NCBI GenBank assembly: GCA_031581145.1
Contig: JAVLBP010000012.1
Coordinates: 1 to 38,699 of the forward strand
Direction of reading: 5' to 3'
DNA length: 38,699 nt
Origin: UBA8296 sp031581145
Lineage (GTDB): Bacteria > Bacteroidota > Rhodothermia > Balneolales > Balneolaceae
The position numbers were made by a program, and so were the translations under genes. Below the pieces are notes generated by a model. The model was given only the letters and a program-made list of their open reading frames with translations. It had not been told where the DNA came from and did not search any database. Positions 1 to 6,089 of this stretch are shown here, one piece after another; the stretch's first letter is position 1, and each line of letters starts with the position of its first letter.

Positions 1-106
1 ATAGTACTTTAGTAAATAATTTATTCCTGAAACTCCTTTTATTCTCTATTGCAAGTATGGTTAATTCTTTAACTTGCTCTTTTTCTGTATCACTCAACAT
101 AGTCAT
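1..106 (-). CDS. Partial hypothetical protein (N-terminal end only)
   Basis: An open frame starts with ATG at 106 and runs without a stop off the left edge, giving 35 codons that begin MTMLSDTEKEQVKEL. A second in-frame ATG lies at 100. The visible part is charged and probably helical, and I recognise no family. The DNA is AT-rich, like the neighbouring UpxY gene and unlike the rest of the window. It is divergent from that gene with about 100 nt between them. No Shine-Dalgarno sequence is visible. It could equally be a chance open frame, because only 106 bases are available. Confidence 0.35.
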   Translation of the reverse strand, partial: MTMLSDTEKEQVKELTILAIENKRSFRNKLFTKVL

Positions 107-157
107 TTTTAATTAATTTGAAACATTTATGAATTATATGAGGGTTCTACCTGTAGG

Positions 158-165
158 TATGTTTG
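158..165 (+). promoter_or_regulatory. Possible Bacteroidota-type -7 element before the UpxY gene
   Basis: TATGTTTG fits the Bacteroidota -7 form TAnnTTTG and lies 41 nt before the ATG at 207. No TTTG is found about 19 nt upstream, so the -33 element is missing or degenerate. A small dyad, TACCT-GT-AGGTA (148-159), overlaps its left end and could be an operator. Confidence 0.3.
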
Positions 166-206
166 AATATGAATACTTCTTAATATCATAACGATATCAC
201 TTTTCT

Positions 207-704
207 ATGCCATGGTTAGCATTTCATACAAAGAGCAGACACGAATTTAAAGCGCTGGATCAAATAAAGGCTCTAAACTCTACGCACCAAGTTTATTGTC
301 CTTCTATCACTCAACAAACGAAATGGTCAGATCGGTGGAAAGAGGTAAAAAAACCTTTAATCCCTGGATACATCTTCGTTAATACAAGCCTAAAAGACAG
401 AGTATCTTTACTTGAACTTCCCTCTATATCAAGGAGTGTTCTTACGTCTGAACGAAAAATTGCAACCATAAAAGAACAGGAAATAGATCAGATCAAACAT
501 ATCCTTGATGAAATCGAGTCTGATTCCGTTCAAGTATTCAATCAAGGTGATACCGTCTATGTAGAATCTGGAATGTTTCAGCAAGCCTCAGGCACTGTGT
601 TAAAACAAAAAAAGACACGAGTCATTGTCCATTTAACATCCCTAGATATGACGATTCAGGTGTCACTACATCCAAACCGGTTAAAAAAGGTGGCCAAGCC
701 TTAA
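207..704 (+). CDS. UpxY/RfaH-type NusG-like transcription antiterminator
   Basis: This 165-residue protein has the layout of specialised NusG paralogues. An NGN domain covers about residues 1-105, with the N-terminal Trp (W3), the conserved stretch SDRWKEVKKPLIPGYIFV (41-58) and a helical segment near 85-105. A KOW domain follows from about 112 to 162 (NQGDTVYVESG...SGTVL). Family members of the UpxY type bind paused RNA polymerase and let it read through long capsule or O-antigen operons. Unusually, the gene is not followed by a polysaccharide operon. Only 3 nt separate its stop from a convergent DUF971 gene, so its target must lie elsewhere, possibly to the left of the window. The DNA is AT-rich compared with the genes to the right. 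The family call is firm; the target operon is inference. Confidence 0.85.
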   Translation: MPWLAFHTKSRHEFKALDQIKALNSTHQVYCPSITQQTKWSDRWKEVKKPLIPGYIFVNTSLKDRVSLLELPSISRSVLTSERKIATIKEQEIDQIKHILDEIESDSVQVFNQGDTVYVESGMFQQASGTVLKQKKTRVIVHLTSLDMTIQVSLHPNRLKKVAKP

Positions 705-723
705 CTCTCACCCCTGTTTGGCC
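683..723 (-). terminator. Possible intrinsic terminator downstream of the DUF971 gene
   Basis: On the minus strand, GGCCAA (723-718) can pair with TTGGCC (697-692) across a 20-nt loop. A run of six T follows at 688-683. The stem is short and the loop long, so this is a weak candidate. It lies inside the 3' end of the convergent UpxY gene. Confidence 0.35.
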
Positions 724-1046
724 GCAACATATTCGCCGCATTCGTACAGATCTTCGTGACGGTACATCCCATCGTTATGTCCATCACTCCATGTGATTCG
801 AATGGCATGTCGCCCAACCGCTTTAAGACTTTTCATCCGAAGCTCTGCCATGAGCCCTGTAGGTTGAACAAAGAAAAGCTCTAGCTCGAATTGCCCCATT
901 TTCTCATGACCTCCTCGACACGCGACACAGGGACAATTTTTACGGAGTCCAAAAAAAGGTAGCTCATGTGTCTTTCCATCTGGCCACTCTATATGAAGCA
1001 ACTGCTTGGATTGAAAGACGTCTAATTTGGTTGGTTGCATACTCAT
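708..1046 (-). CDS. DUF971 domain protein (GBBH-like N-terminal domain)
   Basis: This is a 112-residue single-domain protein. It carries the family signature WSDGHNDGMY (86-95) and an N-terminal IEWPDGKTHELPF stretch. A C-x-C-x2-C cluster (C38, C40, C43) resembles the metal-binding cysteines seen in several DUF971 proteins and in the N-terminal domain of gamma-butyrobetaine hydroxylase. Stand-alone DUF971 proteins have been discussed as accessory proteins in iron-sulfur or cofactor biology, but no reaction can be assigned here. The start overlaps the stop of the upstream O-methyltransferase gene by 4 nt, so the two are probably translated together. An ATG two codons downstream (M3) is an alternative start. 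Confidence 0.8.
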   Translation of the reverse strand: MSMQPTKLDVFQSKQLLHIEWPDGKTHELPFFGLRKNCPCVACRGGHEKMGQFELELFFVQPTGLMAELRMKSLKAVGRHAIRITWSDGHNDGMYRHEDLYECGEYVAAKQG

Positions 1047-1873
1047 TGGATTCGGGTTGCTAATGTGACTCCATCGCCAAACGGCAGAATTTGGGTGGAT
1101 AGACGTGGGTCTTGAGCCAACATTTGGTTCATCTTATCAATGGCGACTGCCTTTTGTTTGTGCTTCACGTCACGCGTTGTGTGGGGCTGTCGAACGTCAT
1201 CATTTGTGGCAAATGTATCGGAGTCACGTTTTTCGGTCGCTAGCGTTTCTGCATCGAGCACATGACCATACCATAGCACATTATCAATCACCAACACCCC
1301 TCCTACTCGTATCAATTCCACGACATACTCGATATACTCAGGATAATGTGCTTTGTCGCCATCCAAAAAGAGTAGATCCCATGGTTGAGTTGACGCAACT
1401 CTTGGATCGCCCGCTTTCAGCATCGCTAGGGCATCCCCTTCCACAGACTCGATAATCGACGCGTAAGGTTCTTGAGAAAATGGACCCTTCACCAACTCGA
1501 TGTACCGTTTGTTTTTGTCTATGGTAAGTAGATGAGGTGTAAAATGATACGGGGTATTATGATGGGGCGTTTGAGGTGCGAAGGAGTCTTGGAAGCCTTG
1601 CACTTCATGCATTGCTTCGGCCATCACCATTGCCGAGGTTCCAATGAATGTGCCAATTTCTAAGACTCGTTGCGCCTTCATGGCACGTACCAAAAAACCA
1701 AGCAGACCTCGCATCATCGGGCCTGAAGCCATGTCGACATACGCCAAAGAGGCAGTCGCTTTGGCAACTTGAGCTCGCACCGCCTCGGACACTGGCGTGG
1801 ACCACGCCATGGAATACGCCTCGAGCTGGCCCATTCGATCGAGGGGCAAGGTGTTGTTTTTGGTGCTTTCCAT
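1043..1873 (-). CDS. SAM-dependent O-methyltransferase (Methyltransf_3 / CCoAOMT-like)
   Basis: This is a class I methyltransferase of 276 residues. Motif I is RVLEIGTFIGTSA (69-81). The acidic DGDK (171-174) and the metal-binding pair DN (197-198) are those of the cation-dependent caffeoyl-CoA/catechol O-methyltransferase family. These enzymes move a methyl group from SAM to a hydroxyl group of a small molecule; the substrate here is unknown. At about 276 residues it is some 50 longer than usual. One insertion follows motif I (about 92-112, His/Thr/Pro-rich) and a larger charged one follows DNVLWYG (about 207-240). It is the first gene of a two-gene unit with DUF971. It is divergent from the acyltransferase gene across a 49-nt gap. 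Confidence 0.85.
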   Translation of the reverse strand: MESTKNNTLPLDRMGQLEAYSMAWSTPVSEAVRAQVAKATASLAYVDMASGPMMRGLLGFLVRAMKAQRVLEIGTFIGTSAMVMAEAMHEVQGFQDSFAPQTPHHNTPYHFTPHLLTIDKNKRYIELVKGPFSQEPYASIIESVEGDALAMLKAGDPRVASTQPWDLLFLDGDKAHYPEYIEYVVELIRVGGVLVIDNVLWYGHVLDAETLATEKRDSDTFATNDDVRQPHTTRDVKHKQKAVAIDKMNQMLAQDPRLSTQILPFGDGVTLATRIQ

Positions 1874-1910
1874 TACCTTTTAGGCATTCATCCTCCACGT
1901 TGAACCCAAA

Positions 1911-1930
1911 TCATGCCGCATCATGCCGCA
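1911..1930 (+). repeat. 10-bp perfect tandem repeat at the acyltransferase start codon
   Basis: TCATGCCGCA occurs twice in tandem (1911-1920 and 1921-1930). Each copy carries an ATG (1913 and 1923), but in different frames. Only the second opens the acyltransferase frame. Confidence 0.9.
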
Positions 1931-2594
1931 AAAAACATCTAGGTTTATTCCTGCCAAGGAAAATACCCTTTTTTTGAAGGTTTTTGGGACTTGGGTACGG
2001 TGGATGTTTCACCTTCGATTCCACGGAGTAGTGATACATCAAGCCTATCATCCACCACGCGATCGTGTTACCCTTTATTATGCGAACCACACATCCTGGT
2101 GGGACGCCCTGATTCCCCTTTTGCTCAACCAAACACGCTTCAAACAGCAAGCTCGAGCCATGATGGATCTCGAGCAGGTCCAAAATCACCTATTTTTCTC
2201 TTGGATTGGGGTGTTTTCTGTCGATTTGTCTCATCCAAGGGGCTCGATTCGTAGTCTTCGCTATGCCTTGGAGTCCTTTCATAGACCTCAAGCCTCATTA
2301 TTCCTCTATCCGGAAGGAGAACTTAACCATCCCCTCTCTGAGCCCCGGATTCACCCGTTCAAGCCTGGGATGGAGTGGCTCATACGTCAAGCTCATCAAG
2401 AGGGAATCCTCTTTGATGTCGTTCCCATGACGATTCATATGCATACCATGGAATCTCAGCGCCCAGAATGCGTCATCCATGTGGGTCCAGCACTAGAAGC
2501 ACCCGAAACATTGACTACAAAAGAGTTTGAACAGGTGTTGAAGCGGCAACTACTCGCTGATATCGATGCCAGATCAGGGACTGCTAGCCAATGA
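1923..2594 (+). CDS. PlsC-like lysophospholipid acyltransferase
   Basis: This 223-residue protein has the acyltransferase signature NHTSWWD (55-61, the H-x4-D catalytic block with H56 and D61). The second block is FLYPEGE (127-133), equivalent to the phosphate-binding FPEGTRS motif of PlsC. Such enzymes acylate lysophosphatidic acid or a similar acceptor at the inner membrane. There is no clear transmembrane segment; the region around 20-30 (FGTWVRWMFH) may be membrane-associated. The replacement of the usual Thr-Arg after PEG by E-L makes the exact acceptor uncertain. The start at 1923 is the second of two ATGs in a 10-bp tandem repeat. The gene ends 6 nt from the convergent atpC. Confidence 0.8.
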   Translation: MPQKTSRFIPAKENTLFLKVFGTWVRWMFHLRFHGVVIHQAYHPPRDRVTLYYANHTSWWDALIPLLLNQTRFKQQARAMMDLEQVQNHLFFSWIGVFSVDLSHPRGSIRSLRYALESFHRPQASLFLYPEGELNHPLSEPRIHPFKPGMEWLIRQAHQEGILFDVVPMTIHMHTMESQRPECVIHVGPALEAPETLTTKEFEQVLKRQLLADIDARSGTASQ

Positions 2595-2600
2595 CTAACA

Positions 2601-2906
2601 TCATGAATTGGCTTCGCTGCCAGCTCCACTTGAAGCAGAGGCGCCATCCGTGACACTTTCCGCAAGAAGCGTGAGGGAATTATTGACCATTTCGACGAAG
2701 CCAACCTGCACATTAAACGAGGAGCGCGTACCTGCTGCGTCCACCACATGCACATCCCCGTGAACGAGCGTTGACAATATCGGGGCGTGACCATAAAGCA
2801 CTTGGAAACGTCCTTTCTCTCCAGGGAGTGACACACTTTGTACGTCACCCTCAAACGCCTTACCCACAGGCGTCATAATTTTTGCAGAAAAGGTTTCGTT
2901 TGCCAT
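2601..2906 (-). CDS. atpC: F1 ATP synthase epsilon subunit, short form
   Basis: The epsilon subunit sits on the central stalk (with gamma and the c-ring) and couples rotation to catalysis. This 101-residue protein contains the N-terminal ten-stranded beta-sandwich domain, with SVSLPGEKGRFQVLYGHAPI near residues 24-43 and a VGFVEMVNNSLTLLAE stretch near 68-83. It then ends in a Ser/Ala/Gly-rich tail instead of the two-helix C-terminal domain present in the roughly 138-residue E. coli form. Loss of that domain implies that epsilon-helix inhibition of ATP hydrolysis is absent, as in other short epsilons. It lies 18 nt downstream of atpD in the same unit. Confidence 0.95.
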   Translation of the reverse strand: MANETFSAKIMTPVGKAFEGDVQSVSLPGEKGRFQVLYGHAPILSTLVHGDVHVVDAAGTRSSFNVQVGFVEMVNNSLTLLAESVTDGASASSGAGSEANS

Positions 2907-2924
2907 GAGAACTTAGGTTTGACG

Positions 2925-4415
2925 TTAGGCTGCCTCAGCTTCGGCCAGAAGTTTTTCTCCTTTGGCAATAGCATCTTCAATGGTTCCAACGAGGTGGAAG
3001 GCGTTTTCAGGAAGGTGATCTAGCTCTCCCTCAAGAATCATCTTGAACCCACGAATCGTATCCTTGATTTGCACATATTTACCTTCTTGCCCTGTAAACT
3101 GTTCTGCCACAAAGAATGGCTGGCTCAAAAAGCGCTGCACACGACGCGCACGTGAGACTACCAACTTATCTTCATCAGACAGCTCGTCCATCCCAAGAAT
3201 CGCAATGATATCTTGCAACTCCTTGTACTTCTGCAGAATCTCTTTCACCGCTTGGGCAGTACCGTAATGATCGTCTCCTACGACTTTCGGGTCATTAATC
3301 CGAGAAGTAGAATCGAGGGGATCCACCGCAGGGTAGATTCCAATCTGAGTCAAGGCACGACTCAATACTGTCGTGGCATCCAAGTGAGAGAACGTGGTTG
3401 CAGGGGCTGGATCGGTCAAGTCATCCGCAGGAACATAAATCGCCTGAACAGACGTAATCGATCCCTTCTTGGTTGAGGTGATACGCTCTTGAAGGTCCCC
3501 CATTTCTGTGGCAAGAGTGGGTTGATACCCTACCGCCGAAGGCATTCGTCCAAGAAGTGCAGATACCTCTGAGCCAGCCTGTGTGAATCGGAAGATGTTG
3601 TCAATAAATAACAAAATGTCGCGAGACACTTCATCACGGAAATACTCCGCAATGGTCAGTCCTGACAGGGCCACTCGCGCACGAGCTCCCGGAGGCTCGT
3701 TCATCTGACCAAACACAAGTGTTGCTTGGGATGTTTTCAAAGCTTCTGGATCAATTTTCGAAAGATCCCACTCCCCTTTCTCCATCGATTCCTTGAAAGC
3801 GTCGCCATAGTTGATCACGCCAGACTCGATAAATTCACGAAGAAGATCGTTTCCTTCACGGGTCCGCTCACCCACACCTGCAAACACCGAAAGCCCACCA
3901 TGTTGCTTGGCGATGTTATTAATCAACTCCTGAATAAGAACCGTTTTTCCAACACCAGCCCCACCAAAAAGACCAATTTTACCCCCTTTTGCATAGGGAC
4001 AAAGCAGGTCAATCACTTTAATACCGGTTTCCAACATCTCCGTGGATGTCGCAAGCTCTTCGTATGAAGGTGCAGGACGGTGAATAGGATAGCTCTCTTT
4101 ACCTGATGGAGCAGGAATCCCATCAATAGGGGCACCTACCACATTAAACAGACGGCCACGAATCTCTTCACCAATTGGCATAGAGATAGGCTTGCCTGTG
4201 TCTACAACCTCAGCCTTCCGGACAAGTCCTTCCGTAGCGTCCATGGCAATGGTTCGCACACGGTTTTCGCCGAGATGTTGCGCCACTTCCAAGACCAGTG
4301 TGGAGCCATCATCTTTGGCAATGGTTAATGCGTTGAGTACTGCGGGTAATTCACCCTGAGAAAAATCAACATCAACGACAGGTCCAATCACCTGCGCTAC
4401 AGTCCCTTTATTCAT
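2925..4415 (-). CDS. atpD: F1 ATP synthase beta subunit
   Basis: This is the catalytic nucleotide-binding subunit, 496 residues. It has the P-loop GGAGVGKT (151-158) and the catalytic Glu region VGERTREGND (181-190). It also carries the FGQMNEPPGARARV stretch and a C-terminal DELSDED segment, the lever that contacts gamma. All key residues look intact. Only atpD and atpC are here; the genes for alpha, gamma, delta, a, b and c are not in the window, which is the split arrangement seen in many Bacteroidota and Chlorobiota. The ATG at 4415 follows a 345-nt divergent region shared with rsmB, in which a TAACATTTG sequence (about 4530-4538, minus strand) is a possible -7 element. Confidence 0.97.
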   Translation of the reverse strand: MNKGTVAQVIGPVVDVDFSQGELPAVLNALTIAKDDGSTLVLEVAQHLGENRVRTIAMDATEGLVRKAEVVDTGKPISMPIGEEIRGRLFNVVGAPIDGIPAPSGKESYPIHRPAPSYEELATSTEMLETGIKVIDLLCPYAKGGKIGLFGGAGVGKTVLIQELINNIAKQHGGLSVFAGVGERTREGNDLLREFIESGVINYGDAFKESMEKGEWDLSKIDPEALKTSQATLVFGQMNEPPGARARVALSGLTIAEYFRDEVSRDILLFIDNIFRFTQAGSEVSALLGRMPSAVGYQPTLATEMGDLQERITSTKKGSITSVQAIYVPADDLTDPAPATTFSHLDATTVLSRALTQIGIYPAVDPLDSTSRINDPKVVGDDHYGTAQAVKEILQKYKELQDIIAILGMDELSDEDKLVVSRARRVQRFLSQPFFVAEQFTGQEGKYVQIKDTIRGFKMILEGELDHLPENAFHLVGTIEDAIAKGEKLLAEAEAA

Positions 4416-4760
4416 ATGGAGGTTCCTTGTATGGTGGGGTTAAGTGGCAAAGTGCATCAAGAAGTGGATCCAACATTTAGACTTCATCTGCCTCAGTACA
4501 ACAGTAGTTGTGGGGCGGCAGTAGTAAGAAGACAAATGTTACATAAAATTTTAGCTAGGAAAGGTAGCATGAGGCCTCTCAAAAATCAATCAAAGTTTCG
4601 AAATAGATCGCTTATGGTAGCATGAAGATGAAGGGTTGCGTATATTGACAGATTAATGTAGTTAGGAAATCTGCGGAGAAATCTATGCGATCTGTAATCT
4701 CTCTGCTAGACATGCTAACCCTTTTGAGCTGACCCTTAACACGATTTAGACGAGAACCCT
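4416..4760. other. 345-nt divergent intergenic region, atpD / rsmB
   Basis: No gene is supported here. The region must hold the promoters for atpD-atpC (leftward) and probably for the rsmB-valS run (rightward). I see a 10-bp direct repeat GGTAGCATGA at 4563-4572 and 4616-4625, an 8-bp palindrome GAGGCCTC at 4571-4578, and TAACATTTG on the minus strand. A short plus-strand open frame (4416-4625) has no family features and I do not call it. Confidence 0.6.
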
Positions 4761-6080
4761 GTGACATTAGACCCAACAGCACGCTCCGTAAGTGTCGACA
4801 TGCTTATCGCATTCGATACTGAACAACAACTTGATTTCACGGCAGCTGATGACCTACCCTCCAGGGAGCGTTCACAGGTGCGTGAATACGTCCAAAGTGT
4901 CTTACGACGCCGTAGTTATCTCGATTTTCTCGTGGGTGAATTCTCGAGTATCTCTATGGAGGATATGACTGCTCCGCTAAAGAATATCTTACGTCTTTCG
5001 TTCTACGAGATGCTCTACATGGAGCACATTCCAGATTATGCCACCATTAATGAAGCAGTGGAGATCGCCAAGGCAGATTTAGGGTCTAAGACGGGTGATT
5101 TGGTCAATGCGATGCTTCGCCATCTCCAGCGGGATATGGCGACGCTTCCAAGGCCGGCATTTTCAGACCGGAAAAAATTGATTGCCGTCACCTACTCCCA
5201 CCCTGAATGGTTGGTAGAGCGTTGGGTCGGACGGTATGGTGAGCGTGATGCTTTTGCGTTGATGCAGGCCAACAACCAACGCCCCGAGTATACCGTACGT
5301 GTGAACTCACAACGCACCTCTGCAAAAAACTTTGAGCTACGCTTGGAGAAAACTGAGGTTGGCTTCCAAGCCTCTGACTGGTTGCCTAACTATTATAAAG
5401 TATCCTCGCTGCAGCCTGTACTTCAAAAAGGGCTCTTAGAAAAAGGGCTTTGCCAAGTTCAAGATGTCGCAGCAGGTATGGCACCCACTGTGCTAGACGC
5501 ACAACCTGGTGAGCAGGTGTATGACCTTTGTGCAGCGCCAGGCACCAAGTCGATTATGTTATCGGACATGATGAACGGAGAGGGGTCCATTCTAGCCGTG
5601 GATCAGGACTCCCATCGCTTGGAAAAGCTCGCTGAAAGTGCCTTGAATTATCATGCAGAGAACATTCGCATCCGGCGCGGGGATGTCACGGAGTTGGAGC
5701 TCCCTCCTGTGGATGGTGTGCTGCTAGATGCCCCTTGCACAGGGACTGGTGTGATCGGCAAACGTGCCGACCTTCGATGGAGACGTACGCCCCAAGAATT
5801 GGCAGACATTGTTGAGCTCCAATCCAACCTACTTGCCCAGGCTGCAACGATGGTCAAAAAAGGTGGGCGCCTTGTCTACAGCACGTGCTCTTTGGAACCA
5901 GAAGAGAATTGGGAGCAGGTTCAAACGTTTTTGGCGAACCATAAAGGGTTTGAGTTGGAGGGTTTATCTGACTATTTGCCTGAAGAGGTTCTCATTGAGG
6001 ATGGCAAAGCGTACCAAACATTCCCACACAAGCATGGATGTGATGGCCATTTTGGAGTGAGACTCATCCGCAAAAGCTAA
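4761..6080 (+). CDS. rsmB: 16S rRNA m5C967 methyltransferase
   Basis: This 439-residue protein has a NusB-like N-terminal RNA-binding domain (about 1-130) and a Rossmann methyltransferase domain. Motif I is DLCAAPGTK (255-263). The two catalytic-region cysteines of the RsmB/NSUN family are present: DAPCTGTG (C326) and STCS (C376). The enzyme forms 5-methylcytosine at the position equivalent to E. coli C967 in 16S rRNA. I keep the GTG start at 4761 because residues 7-19 (ARSVSVDMLIAFD) match the conserved first helix of the family; the ATG at 4800 would cut into it. The gene leads a plus-strand run, with valS starting 9 nt after its stop. Confidence 0.93.
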   Translation: MTLDPTARSVSVDMLIAFDTEQQLDFTAADDLPSRERSQVREYVQSVLRRRSYLDFLVGEFSSISMEDMTAPLKNILRLSFYEMLYMEHIPDYATINEAVEIAKADLGSKTGDLVNAMLRHLQRDMATLPRPAFSDRKKLIAVTYSHPEWLVERWVGRYGERDAFALMQANNQRPEYTVRVNSQRTSAKNFELRLEKTEVGFQASDWLPNYYKVSSLQPVLQKGLLEKGLCQVQDVAAGMAPTVLDAQPGEQVYDLCAAPGTKSIMLSDMMNGEGSILAVDQDSHRLEKLAESALNYHAENIRIRRGDVTELELPPVDGVLLDAPCTGTGVIGKRADLRWRRTPQELADIVELQSNLLAQAATMVKKGGRLVYSTCSLEPEENWEQVQTFLANHKGFELEGLSDYLPEEVLIEDGKAYQTFPHKHGCDGHFGVRLIRKS

Positions 6081-6089
6081 CGGGGTGGT

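Noticed and set aside
1105..1977. Plus-strand open frames opposite the O-methyltransferase gene
   Set aside because: Shadows of the minus-strand gene; no domain signatures.
4416..4625. 69-codon plus-strand open frame in the atpD-rsmB gap
   Set aside because: No recognisable domain, no clear ribosome site, and it begins exactly against the atpD start; best seen as promoter DNA.
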